A DNA stretch of 46,157 nt, taken from positions 1-46,157 of the forward strand of contig CAZVFX010000057.1 of NCBI GenBank assembly GCA_964626565.1, in the 5' to 3' direction. The position numbers and the translations under genes were made by a program. The notes beneath the pieces are model-generated. The model worked only from the letters and a program-made list of their open reading frames with translations, ran no database searches and was not told the DNA's origin. Position 1 is the stretch's first letter; every line of letters starts with the position of its first letter. Below, piece after piece: positions 17,870 to 25,809 of the stretch. Source of the stretch: CAZVFX01 sp964626565. Lineage in GTDB: Bacteria; Myxococcota_A; UBA9042; CAIXZC01.

Positions 17870-18724
17870 TCAGGCCGCCAGCGCGTGTTCGAGCAGCAAT
17901 GCTGCCATGGTAGCCATTGCGAACACGTTGATCATTGCAAATGCGTGCTTCACCTTCTGCCTTTCGGGCGGCCCTGCAGTGAGCAGTCTCACGGTGCGCA
18001 AGGAAAGCGCAAGCCCCACCCCCACCAGCAACGCCAGCACCGACAGATGCCGCACCAGTCCAAACAGGGGAAAGGCCATGCAAAAGGCGGCCGCCGCGAC
18101 GCTCCAGGAAAAGCAGATCCGGGCGAGTTGTCCAGGGCTGAAAAGAGTGGTCAGGTCGGGCCTGTCAGCGCGGCGATAGTCTGCCGGATACAGGAGCAGC
18201 AGCAGCCAGAAATGGGGGACCTGCCACATGAACAAGAACAACATTATTACGCCCAGCCGGGGGTCTGACAAGGCGCCGCCGGCCGCAGTCCACCCGATGG
18301 CCGGAGGGATGGCGCCGATGACTGCGCCGGGCACCGCCGCGAAGCGGGACGTCCGTTTAAGTCGAGTATACAGGCCGTTGTACCAGGCGATGGCCAGGAC
18401 CCCAAGCAGCACGGGCAACGGCTTGCCGCCTACGGCAAGAATGGCCAGACCTGCGATCACCAGCAAGGCTCCGACCCACAATGCGGCTGAAGCCGAAATC
18501 CTTCCCGACGGAATCGGGCGACCCATTGTGCGGCGCATGCGCGCGTCGAGGTCCCGCTCCTGAAACTGGTTGAGGGCCCCCGCACCTCCGGCAAGAAGGA
18601 AGGTACCCAGAAGGGGAGTCCAGACCGCGGCGGTGAGTTCAGCCGCTGCGAGAACATATCCGGCAGCCGCGGACAGGGTCACCAGCGCGGCGATCCTCGC
18701 CTTGGTCAACTGAGCCAGCATCAT
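17870..18724 (-). CDS. ctaB: Protoheme IX farnesyltransferase (heme O synthase)
   Basis: A 284-residue UbiA-family prenyltransferase with about eight to nine helices. It adds a farnesyl group to protoheme to give heme O, the precursor of heme A for the caa3 oxidase. The first Asp-rich motif is present as NQFQERDLDARMRRTMGRP (about residues 52-70), and the second region has YTRLKRTSRFAAVPGA and later WQVPHFWLL plus DYRRADRPDL, all typical of CtaB. The start ATGATG overlaps the coxB TGA (18721-18724). No heme A synthase (CtaA) is seen in this window, so it must be elsewhere if heme A is used. Confidence 0.93.
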   Translation of the reverse strand: MMLAQLTKARIAALVTLSAAAGYVLAAAELTAAVWTPLLGTFLLAGGAGALNQFQERDLDARMRRTMGRPIPSGRISASAALWVGALLVIAGLAILAVGGKPLPVLLGVLAIAWYNGLYTRLKRTSRFAAVPGAVIGAIPPAIGWTAAGGALSDPRLGVIMLFLFMWQVPHFWLLLLLYPADYRRADRPDLTTLFSPGQLARICFSWSVAAAAFCMAFPLFGLVRHLSVLALLVGVGLALSLRTVRLLTAGPPERQKVKHAFAMINVFAMATMAALLLEHALAA

Positions 18725-19635
18725 TTCAGACCCTTCAGGTAGTCGATGATCTGTTCCAACTCCTCCGGAGTCAGGTCCTCGGGCGGATCCATATCATCGT
18801 CGTAGCCTTTCACCAGCTCCGCACCCGGCTCGGTTATGGCGCGGCGCAGATATTCCTCATCAACCACAATCTGTCTTTCTTCTCCATCAACAAGAACTGT
18901 GGTCTTGCGACCGAAAATCCCCCGGAAAGGCGGGGCTCCACCGATGTCGTCGTCGAGGCCGTGGCACGCGGTGCATGCGTGCTTGGAAAGGAGTCCGAGA
19001 CTCACGGCTTCGGAAGGCAAGGTGCGCTCGGCGCCCCCGCTTTCGTACCATCGCTGGAACTCGTCTTCCCCCATCACGATCACCTGGGACATCATATACG
19101 CATGACGCTGCCCGCAGTACTCGGCACAGAAGATATCCGCGGGCCCGGTAGTCTGTGGCTTGAACCAGAGATAGTTCTCCTTACCCGGCACCACATCCTC
19201 TTTCACGCGGAAGGAGGGAAGGTAAAAACTGTGGACCACATCCACCGACTTGAGTGACAGCTTGATGGGGCGGTTCACGGGCACATACAACTGCTTGGCC
19301 TTGATCCCGTTGTCATACTCGAACGTCCAATCCCACATCCGCGCCGTGACCTGCACCTCCATCGCGTTTGCCGGCACATCCCGCATGAGGGCGAATCCTT
19401 CGTACCCGTAGTAGAACATGACCAGGACCAGGATAGTCGGCAGGACGGTCCACGTCACTTCCAGCCAGGTGTTGCTCTTTACCTGCTGGGCTTTGGGATG
19501 CCGTTTCCGGCTGTAACGAAAGACAAAATAGAGCATCGTTGCGGTGATGCCGAGCAGAAGAAGGGCCGAAATCCCGGCAATAAACAAGAAGACGCTGTCG
19601 ACGTTTTCGGCGATAGTATTCTCTACCTGAATCAT
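18721..19635 (-). CDS. coxB: caa3-type cytochrome c oxidase subunit II with fused cytochrome c
   Basis: Two N-terminal membrane helices (about 13-37 and 55-77) are followed by the cupredoxin domain with the complete CuA site CAEYCGQRHAYMM (about 169-181) and then a cytochrome c domain with CTACH (~220) and a candidate Met ligand in DDDMDPPE (~283). The C-terminal heme domain defines a caa3-type oxidase that takes electrons from a cytochrome c or directly from alternative complex III. The 304-residue length is usual. An AAGGGG site lies 5 bases upstream of the ATG. Downstream it is translationally coupled to ctaB. Confidence 0.94.
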   Translation of the reverse strand: MIQVENTIAENVDSVFLFIAGISALLLLGITATMLYFVFRYSRKRHPKAQQVKSNTWLEVTWTVLPTILVLVMFYYGYEGFALMRDVPANAMEVQVTARMWDWTFEYDNGIKAKQLYVPVNRPIKLSLKSVDVVHSFYLPSFRVKEDVVPGKENYLWFKPQTTGPADIFCAEYCGQRHAYMMSQVIVMGEDEFQRWYESGGAERTLPSEAVSLGLLSKHACTACHGLDDDIGGAPPFRGIFGRKTTVLVDGEERQIVVDEEYLRRAITEPGAELVKGYDDDMDPPEDLTPEELEQIIDYLKGLK

Positions 19636-19644
19636 CCTCCCCCC

Positions 19645-19941
19645 TTACCGGTAGGACACGTCGAAGAACGTCACACCCATGATTACCGCCAGGGTGACGA
19701 GAGCCACCAGAAGCATGACCTTGAACACCAGCGGCTCCTGCTTGAGGTTCATGAAGTAGAGCACCACCACTGTCCCTTTTGTCAGCGCTATGGCGATGGC
19801 CGCATAGATGGACAGGCTCCCCAACTGCAGGGCGGTGGCGGTAATGGTCGCGCCGGTGAGCGCGAGCAACCCGAACCAGATGGTGACGTATGTTCCGAAC
19901 GGCAACAGGGAGTGTTTTTCTTCTTCCATGGTCTCCCTCAT
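19645..19941 (-). CDS. coxD: Cytochrome c oxidase subunit IV (small membrane subunit)
   Basis: A 98-residue protein with three hydrophobic helices and the stretch KGTVVVLYFMNLKQEP, characteristic of prokaryotic cytochrome c oxidase subunit IV. It stabilises the oxidase core and carries no cofactor. The first ATG (19941) overlaps the coxC stop by four bases; a second ATG at 19929 has AGGGAG just upstream, so the start may be four codons later. Confidence 0.9.
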   Translation of the reverse strand: MRETMEEEKHSLLPFGTYVTIWFGLLALTGATITATALQLGSLSIYAAIAIALTKGTVVVLYFMNLKQEPLVFKVMLLVALVTLAVIMGVTFFDVSYR

Positions 19942-20564
19942 GAAATCAAGTAGAACAGCGGAAAGAGAAATATCCAGACAACATCAACGAGGTGCCAATA
20001 GAGGCCCGAGTTCTCCACTCGCGTCACCATTCGGCTGTCGGCCACCGCGTTCTTCCCCGCGACCATGAAGAACATGATGCCCAGGATGATCATGCCGATG
20101 ATCACGTGTATGCCGTGGAGCCCGGTCATTGCGTAGTACAACCCGTAGAACATGTTTTCTCCCGGGGTGTGCCTGAGCAGCTCCTCGGAATTGGGATAGA
20201 GACCGTGATGGAACTTCTCCGACCACTCGAAATATTTGACCACCAGGAACAACGCGCCGGCCGCGATGGTAGTGCCCAGGAGCCCGGCGGCCAGCCGGGT
20301 ACGCCCCCGGGCCACCGCGCCCACGGCCAGAGCCATGGTGAGACTGCTGGTGAGGAGAACGAGAGTGTTGGCCGCGCCCATGAGGGAATCCAGGTTGCCG
20401 GCGGCAAAGTGGAAGTCATCGGGGAATTGCGACCGATAGACCGCGTACAGCAGAAACAGCCCGCCGAACAGCAGCAGTTCGGTGAACAGAAAGAGCCACA
20501 TGGCGATGCGGGCGCCGGTGGGGTCGTGGTGTTGTTCCACCGCGGGATGGCTATCTGTAGGCAT
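19938..20564 (-). CDS. coxC: Cytochrome c oxidase subunit III
   Basis: A 208-residue membrane protein with five predicted helices, the short form common in caa3 oxidases. Family-like stretches are MWLFLFTELLLFGG near the start and GLHGIHVIIGMIILG with GLYWHLVDVVWIFLFPLFY at the end. It has no metals but supports oxidase stability and proton uptake. I chose the ATG at 20564, which overlaps coxA by 14 bases and has GAGGGG just upstream; longer forms starting at 20606 or 20678 run deep into coxA and have Arg-rich non-family leaders. Confidence 0.92.
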   Translation of the reverse strand: MPTDSHPAVEQHHDPTGARIAMWLFLFTELLLFGGLFLLYAVYRSQFPDDFHFAAGNLDSLMGAANTLVLLTSSLTMALAVGAVARGRTRLAAGLLGTTIAAGALFLVVKYFEWSEKFHHGLYPNSEELLRHTPGENMFYGLYYAMTGLHGIHVIIGMIILGIMFFMVAGKNAVADSRMVTRVENSGLYWHLVDVVWIFLFPLFYLIS

Positions 20565-22170
20565 ACGGCCCCTCGGTGACGGTTGGAATTCCTCCGAAGT
20601 TTTCATGCGGCGGCGGGGACGGCGCCTGCCACTCCAGCGTCTTTGCGCCCCACGGATTTGCCGGGGCCTTCGCCCCACGTTTCAACGCGACGATAAGAGT
20701 TCCGAAAAAGACTATCAAACCGGCGATAAGAACCCAGGACGCAACCGTCGACAAAACCATAATGTCGTGGAACCTGGGGAGGTAGTCGTAGTAACGTCTG
20801 GGCATCCCCATCCATCCCTGCACGAACATGGGAAAGTAGAGGCCGTTGAAACCGACAAAAATCAACGCCCAGGCCACCCAGATCGCCTTGCGGCTGTACA
20901 TGCGCCCGAACATCTTGGGGAACCAGTACAGCAGGGCCGCAAACAGCCCCATCACGGTGCCTCCGAACATGACGTAGTGGAAGTGAGCTACGACAAAGTA
21001 GGTGTCGTGGGCGTTGATGTCGGTGGCCAGGGAGCCGTTGACCAGGCCGGTGAGCCCCCCGATGGAAAACAGGAAGATAAAGGTCAGCACGAAGAGCAGT
21101 GGGGGCCCCAGGTCGATGGATCCTTTGTACAGGGTGGCCACCCAGTTGAACACCTTGATGCCGCTGGGGATAGCAACGATGAACGTCAGCAGCGAGAACA
21201 CCCAGCGCGCGGTGTCACTCATACCCGCGGTGAACATGTGGTGGCCCCACACCAGGTAGCCGACAAACGCGATGGCGAGGCTGGAATATGCAATGGCTTT
21301 GTATCCATAAATGTTCTTTCGGCTGAAGGCCGGTATCACCTCTGAGACCACTCCCATAGCGGGCAGGATCATGATGTAGACCGCGGGGTGGGAGTAGATC
21401 CAGAACAGGTGTTGATAGAGGAGGGGATCGCCACCCCTGGCCGGGTCGAATAACCCCAGGCCCAGCAACCGCTCCACCATGACGAGCATGAGCGTAATGC
21501 CCAGGATCGGAGTTGCCAGCACCTGGATCCAGGCCGTGGCATAGAGGGTCCACGTAAACAGCGGCATGCGGAACCACCCCATGCCGGGGGCTCTCATACG
21601 ATGCACGGTGGTAATGAAATTGATCCCGGTGAGAATGGACGAAAAGCCCAGTACAAAAGCCGCAAACACCGCCATTGTTACGTTGGTGCCGCTGCGCACG
21701 CTGTATGGGACGTAGAAAGTCCAGCCGGTGTCAGGAGTGCCCCCGAAGGTAAACAGGGAGAGCACGGCGAGGATGGCACCCGCCACATAGATCCACCAGG
21801 ACAACAGGTTGAGCTTGGGAAAGGCGACATCCCGGGCACCGATCTGCAGGGGCAGGAAGAAATTGCCGAAGATGGCGGGGATTCCCGGAATGATAAACAA
21901 GAAGATCATTATCATCCCGTGGAGAGTGAAAAATGCGTTGTACGTATCGGGCTCAACAATGGTCTTGCCGGGGGCAATCAGTTCGAGACGCATGAGGAAT
22001 CCCAGCCCCACCCCAACCGCGAAGAAGGAGAGGAGTGAGACCATGTACAGAATGCCGATCCTCTTGTGGTCAATGGACAGAATCCAGGACAGCAGCCCTT
22101 TGCTCCGTTTTCCGCCATATTCCAGATAGCTGGGCGCCGCGGGCGCGGACCCGTTCGTAGAGGTCACCAT
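20551..22170 (-). CDS. coxA: caa3-type cytochrome c oxidase subunit I (A2 type)
   Basis: The 539-residue catalytic subunit has twelve helices. Ligand motifs are visible: FFTLHGMIM (heme a His), YSHPAVYIMILP (CuB His and the cross-linked Tyr), WGHHMFTAGM (two more CuB His) and HDTYFVVAHFHYV (heme a3 and heme a His). The YSHPAVY sequence, without the Glu of the GHPEVY motif, marks an A2-type heme-copper oxidase, the subtype usual in caa3 enzymes. It reduces oxygen to water and pumps protons across the inner membrane. The start is 4 bases after the sco stop; GGAGGGAGG within the end of sco serves as ribosome binding site. Confidence 0.95.
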   Translation of the reverse strand: MVTSTNGSAPAAPSYLEYGGKRSKGLLSWILSIDHKRIGILYMVSLLSFFAVGVGLGFLMRLELIAPGKTIVEPDTYNAFFTLHGMIMIFLFIIPGIPAIFGNFFLPLQIGARDVAFPKLNLLSWWIYVAGAILAVLSLFTFGGTPDTGWTFYVPYSVRSGTNVTMAVFAAFVLGFSSILTGINFITTVHRMRAPGMGWFRMPLFTWTLYATAWIQVLATPILGITLMLVMVERLLGLGLFDPARGGDPLLYQHLFWIYSHPAVYIMILPAMGVVSEVIPAFSRKNIYGYKAIAYSSLAIAFVGYLVWGHHMFTAGMSDTARWVFSLLTFIVAIPSGIKVFNWVATLYKGSIDLGPPLLFVLTFIFLFSIGGLTGLVNGSLATDINAHDTYFVVAHFHYVMFGGTVMGLFAALLYWFPKMFGRMYSRKAIWVAWALIFVGFNGLYFPMFVQGWMGMPRRYYDYLPRFHDIMVLSTVASWVLIAGLIVFFGTLIVALKRGAKAPANPWGAKTLEWQAPSPPPHENFGGIPTVTEGPYAYR

Positions 22171-22174
22171 GGTG

Positions 22175-22966
22175 CTAGCCTCCCTCCTTCCGCTTTCTGC
22201 GGTACCGCCGGGTAGTGATAATCAGGAAGGCGACAAACGCGATAACGAACAGGATGGTCACGGTACCGGTGACCTTCAGGATGTTGAAGACGTAGGTCTG
22301 CCCTTCCGGATCGTAGCTGAAGCAGTACAGCAGCATCTTGCTGATGGTAGGACCGACGCGGCCTTCTGAGGCCTCGAAGACCGCCATTTTCAAGTCGAAA
22401 GGAAGGAACGCTACACCGTACAGGTATCGGGTGACCTTGCCGTCGGGCGAAAGCAGAATAATGGCGCCGGGGTGCTGAAAGTCCTTGCCCGCGCGCTCGT
22501 ATCTGAAGCCCACCGCGTCGGTGAGCGCGTCTACAGCCGCAGCGTCACCCGTGAGGAATCTCCAGCCGTCTTCCCCGAGTGGTCGCCGCACCACTTTGAA
22601 GTAGGTGGCCTTCTTGCGTCGGGCGAGGTCGGGGGTTTCCGAAGGGTCAAACGAGATTGTCAGCACGCGATAATCGGTGCCGGGAACCATGTCCATCTTC
22701 TCGATGACATCGGCCACGCCGCCCATCAAAGGGCCGCAAATGCCGGGACACTTGAAGTAGACCAGACTGAGGACGGTGGGGCCATCGATGAGGTCCCCGA
22801 GAGTCACGGGGTTGCCGTTTTCATCGAGGAATTCGAGATCCAACGGCACCGTGTCGCCAAGCTTTTCGTCGATTCCCACTTCTGCATCGGCGGACCCAGC
22901 CGCAAGCATGATGAATCCCGCAAGAATAAGTCCAACCAGACGCCCCCCGACCCATGAGGCCTTCAT
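22175..22966 (-). CDS. SCO1/SenC-type copper chaperone for oxidase assembly
   Basis: A 263-residue thioredoxin-fold protein with a signal peptide (1-28), the copper-binding pair C73-PGI-C77 and a later His in FQHPGA, the three usual copper ligands of SCO proteins. It helps assemble the CuA centre of subunit II. A C-terminal helix with a basic tail (TILFVIAFVAFLII then RRYRRKRK) anchors it in the membrane; this tail is common in SCO proteins of this type of gene cluster. The open frame extends far upstream, but the ATG at 22966 has GGAGGAGAC 4 bases before it and begins the signal peptide, so it is the clear start. It is the first gene of the respiratory operon. Confidence 0.92.
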   Translation of the reverse strand: MKASWVGGRLVGLILAGFIMLAAGSADAEVGIDEKLGDTVPLDLEFLDENGNPVTLGDLIDGPTVLSLVYFKCPGICGPLMGGVADVIEKMDMVPGTDYRVLTISFDPSETPDLARRKKATYFKVVRRPLGEDGWRFLTGDAAAVDALTDAVGFRYERAGKDFQHPGAIILLSPDGKVTRYLYGVAFLPFDLKMAVFEASEGRVGPTISKMLLYCFSYDPEGQTYVFNILKVTGTVTILFVIAFVAFLIITTRRYRRKRKEGG

Positions 22967-22985
22967 GTTTGTCTCCTCCTTCCCG

Positions 22986-23008
22986 TGCCCCGGAACGTGC
23001 CCGGGGCA
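22986..23008 (-). promoter_or_regulatory. Leader hairpin of the respiratory operon
   Basis: A perfect inverted repeat, TGCCCCGG (22986-22993) and CCGGGGCA (23001-23008) with a 7-base loop, lies between the predicted promoter and the sco start, hence in the 5' leader of the cox-act transcript. There is no U tract, so it is not a normal terminator; it could stabilise the mRNA or be a protein site. Confidence 0.5.
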
Positions 23009-23035
23009 TTCGCTCCACCTTCCATATCTCGGCGA

Positions 23036-23064
23036 AGCATAGCAATCGCAATGTGCGGTTTCAA
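23036..23064 (-). promoter_or_regulatory. Sigma70-type promoter of the sco-cox-act operon
   Basis: On the minus strand TTGAAA (23059-23064), a 17-base spacer and TATGCT (23036-23041) lie about 70 bases upstream of the sco ATG. It is the best promoter-like site in the divergent gap and would drive all twelve respiratory genes. Confidence 0.55.
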
Positions 23065-23139
23065 CGTCGTGGTAGTCTACATCAATATTTTTTCGCGTGG
23101 AACCAAATTCGGGAAGGGCCGATAAGGCCGACGTATCGT

Positions 23140-23167
23140 GAACGCGGCGCGTTGAAAATCCGCGTTC
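23140..23167 (+). promoter_or_regulatory. Inverted repeat at a weak hexokinase promoter
   Basis: GAACGCGG (23140-23147) and CCGCGTTC (23160-23167) are perfect 8-base arms around a 12-base loop that contains TTGAAA (23152-23157). A weak TATTCC follows after 17 bases (23175-23180). The arrangement looks like an operator over a -35 box for the hexokinase gene starting at 23214, but the -10 is poor. Confidence 0.4.
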
Positions 23168-23213
23168 GAAATGGTATTCCCTAACCAAGGCTTGTTCAGG
23201 GGAGGAAGACGTC

Positions 23214-24407
23214 ATGGAGAACCTTTTCGAGCTTACTTTTCCGAAGCTCACCGACATTGCGCTTGCGTTTGCTGCCGGCGTGAAGGAGGGCCTCGCCCGG
23301 AACGACGCCGCGATCAAGGGGCTTGTGACCTATGTGCCAACCGGCTCGAGCCCGTCTTCGGGCCGCGCCCTGGTGGTGGACTTAGGCGGAACCCGGGTAC
23401 GAGCGGCGTTGGCCACGCTTGGGCCGGGGGGAGTGACCTGTCAAGCCGGCCCGGTGGAGACGCTGCTTCCGGTCACTCGGGGACAGCCGCTGGATGTGGC
23501 TACTTTTCTCGGAGTGCAGGCTGACCTGGTGGCCTCTCTGGACGTCCCCGACGGCCTGCCGTTGGGCTACTGTTTCTCTTATCCCGCGGCGCCGGAGACA
23601 GGTGGCGACGCAACCCTCATCAAGTGGACCAAGGAGATCTTCGTCCCGGGCACGGAAGGACGTCCTGTGGGCGCGATGTTACTTGCGGAGTTGACTCGGC
23701 GGGGCGTCAAGTGCGCGGGGCTCAGCGTCATCAACGACACTGTGGCCAGCCTGCTTGCGGGGCTGTCTGGCGACCGGGCCGACGAGTACATCGGTCTAAT
23801 CGTCGGGACCGGGACCAACACGGCTGCGCTCTTCGACCGCGGCATGATTCCGAAGTTCCCTTCCGGGTTGGAGTGGGCCGGACCGGTGCCGGTGAACTTG
23901 GAATCAGGCAATTTCCACCCGCCTCACCTGACCCCTATCGACGATCAGGTTGACGAGGCATCGGACAATCCCGGGGCCCAGCGATTTGAGAAGGCGGTGT
24001 CCGGAGCGTACCTTGGCCGCCTGCTCGCGACCGCGTTGCCGGACCGCGATTTCGACCCGGATTCGGGCTCGGCTGGAGTGGTGGCTATGGCCGGACAGGG
24101 TTCCGGCGGGGGACGGGGGGCGCGGATGGCCGCGGCAATCGTCGCGCGCTCCGCCCGGCTGGTCGCAGCCAGTCTGGCGGGGCTCATCGGCCACCTGGTC
24201 CCCGCGGATGGGGAACGAAGCGTGAAGATTATTGCCGAGGGAGGTCTCTATTGGGGCGCTCCGGGATACTCGCAGATTGTCGAATCGACGCTTTCCGAGC
24301 TGTTGCAAGAGATCGGTCCTGCCCGCGTGACCGCTTCCATCCTGAGTGTAGCCGGTGCGAATCTGGCGGGCAGCACCTACGCAGCTTTGTCACGTCGGGA
24401 AAGCTGA
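23214..24407 (+). CDS. Hexokinase of the eukaryotic-type family
   Basis: This 397-residue cytoplasmic enzyme should phosphorylate glucose or a related hexose with ATP. The motifs follow the eukaryotic hexokinase family (Hexokinase_1/2), not the bacterial glucokinase or ROK families: phosphate-1 DLGGTRVR (residues 56-63), the sugar-binding FSYPAAP and LIKWTKE, the catalytic IND (Asp175) in VINDTVASLLAG, the phosphate-2 GLIVGTGTNTAA, NLESGNF, and EKAVSGAYLGRL. A late Gly-rich adenosine region contains AEGGLYW. It is shorter than the ~450 residues of yeast hexokinase but all core motifs are present. GGGGAGGAAG lies 5 bases before the ATG. It is divergent from the respiratory operon and convergent with the flavoprotein (10-base gap). 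Confidence 0.9.
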   Translation: MENLFELTFPKLTDIALAFAAGVKEGLARNDAAIKGLVTYVPTGSSPSSGRALVVDLGGTRVRAALATLGPGGVTCQAGPVETLLPVTRGQPLDVATFLGVQADLVASLDVPDGLPLGYCFSYPAAPETGGDATLIKWTKEIFVPGTEGRPVGAMLLAELTRRGVKCAGLSVINDTVASLLAGLSGDRADEYIGLIVGTGTNTAALFDRGMIPKFPSGLEWAGPVPVNLESGNFHPPHLTPIDDQVDEASDNPGAQRFEKAVSGAYLGRLLATALPDRDFDPDSGSAGVVAMAGQGSGGGRGARMAAAIVARSARLVAASLAGLIGHLVPADGERSVKIIAEGGLYWGAPGYSQIVESTLSELLQEIGPARVTASILSVAGANLAGSTYAALSRRES

Positions 24408-24417
24408 CCTCACGGGT

Positions 24418-25710
24418 CTAGTGAGCTGCGGCGAGGATTTTCTGCTGCCAGGCCGCGGCCGCTTCCGGGGACCACTCATACGGGGGATTGGAATAGAGGT
24501 CGGCCAGACGAGATGCTCTCCTCAGCGCCGAGGTCCAGGCCCATATGGCCGGCAGGCGGTGGAGCCCCTTCACGATCTTGGACAGGCGGTCGACCGCGGC
24601 TTCCTCGATAACCCGGTTTCTCACGAGGCACCCCGCAGCATAATCGTCGATTCTCCCTGAACCGAGGAGTTGGTCCAGCCTGGTGCTGTCCATGGCCATC
24701 AGTCCGTTGCCGGCGAGGGCTGCAAACGCCTGGGCGGGCGCCCACTGCCGGGCGTATGATCTGGGATAAACCCACAGCATCTCAGAGGACGTATCACCCT
24801 CGGTGAGAGCGTGGGCCGCAGCCGTATATGCCAGGTAGACCCCGGCGAATGCCGCGGAAATGTCGGGCGGCAGGAACGGATTCCCCTGTCCGGCTGCCTG
24901 CCCCACGGCCATGTAGCCGTCGGTGCAGTTCACGGGCAGCGGCGGTCCCCAGTAGGTCTGCTCTTTGTAGGCTCCCACAATTGCGGCCTTGTCCAAACCG
25001 CTTTCGACGAAGCGCTTCTCGGTGATTCGGTCTGCACGGCCGGCCGCCCCCGGCGGCACCAGGGTGCCCGCCTGAAGCTGGTTGCCGGCCATCCGGTAGC
25101 GCCAGGTAAAAGATCTGGCCGGATCGATGTGAAGTGAGAAGACGTTCAGGCTCCAGGCTGATGCAGCCGCGCCGACATCCCGGGCCTGGGCGAACACCGA
25201 AGCCAACTGGTGGCGGGTGGGAGGAAACTGCCAGTGGTTGACTGCCTGGTGCAGCGGTGAGACGGCCGAAGTGCAGTCGATTACGAGTCTAGCCTCCACC
25301 GGCTCGCCTGAATCGACCACGACTCCCCGTACCGCGCCGGCCCTGACCAGGGCGGCTGCCACTGAGCGGCCGCGAAATGCCCGGAAATTCGGAGTCTTCT
25401 CAGCGAGACCTTCCAAGTGCTCTGTGTATTTCAGATCGTCGATGACAAGGTAGGGTAGCTTGGGCAACGACAGGGTGTGTTTCTCCGTGGCACTCCAGAA
25501 CTCCACCGAGAGGTTGTTATGCACGATTGCGCTCGACGGCGGCGTCAGTGACTTCATGCTTGCCGCCAGCTCTTTTTGCAGGAAGACAAGCCGCCCGGTC
25601 GAAGGCTCACGGGGGCCGATCAGGAGGGTCCTGAATCCCCGCTTGGCAAACATGTAGGCCGCGAGATGCGCAATGGTTCCGGTACCTGCAATAATGACAT
25701 CGGCCAGCAT
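24418..25710 (-). CDS. FAD-dependent oxidoreductase, lycopene cyclase/geranylgeranyl reductase-like
   Basis: The N-terminus has a dinucleotide-binding beta-alpha-beta unit with GTGTIAHLAAYMF (Gly-x-Gly-x-x-Ala instead of the usual third Gly) and an acidic/basic second strand (TLLIGPR). A middle strand VIDCTSAV and a C-terminal YMAVGQAAGQGNPFLPPD, followed by an Ala-rich helix, resemble the second FAD contact (GDAAG-like) of the geranylgeranyl reductase, lycopene cyclase and tryptophan halogenase group. There is no signal peptide. The halogenase-specific WxWxIP motif is not seen. The substrate is unknown: isoprenoid, carotenoid or a secondary metabolite are all possible. It has a strong promoter of its own and stands alone, converging on the hexokinase. 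Confidence 0.65.
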   Translation of the reverse strand: MLADVIIAGTGTIAHLAAYMFAKRGFRTLLIGPREPSTGRLVFLQKELAASMKSLTPPSSAIVHNNLSVEFWSATEKHTLSLPKLPYLVIDDLKYTEHLEGLAEKTPNFRAFRGRSVAAALVRAGAVRGVVVDSGEPVEARLVIDCTSAVSPLHQAVNHWQFPPTRHQLASVFAQARDVGAAASAWSLNVFSLHIDPARSFTWRYRMAGNQLQAGTLVPPGAAGRADRITEKRFVESGLDKAAIVGAYKEQTYWGPPLPVNCTDGYMAVGQAAGQGNPFLPPDISAAFAGVYLAYTAAAHALTEGDTSSEMLWVYPRSYARQWAPAQAFAALAGNGLMAMDSTRLDQLLGSGRIDDYAAGCLVRNRVIEEAAVDRLSKIVKGLHRLPAIWAWTSALRRASRLADLYSNPPYEWSPEAAAAWQQKILAAAH

Positions 25711-25752
25711 CGCCCTTCCGTGGTGTCAGCGACAGATAATGTCGACGGGTTT

Positions 25753-25781
25753 ATTATGAAATGGGGGTTGCCCCGTGTCAA
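25753..25781 (-). promoter_or_regulatory. Strong sigma70-type promoter of the flavoprotein gene
   Basis: On the minus strand TTGACA (25776-25781), a 17-base spacer and CATAAT (25753-25758) lie 43 bases before the ATG at 25710. The spacer contains a small inverted repeat, GGGG-CAA-CCCC. The match is close to consensus. Confidence 0.65.
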
Positions 25782-25809
25782 ATTAGGAGGCAGGCCGGAG
25801 GACGGGGGC

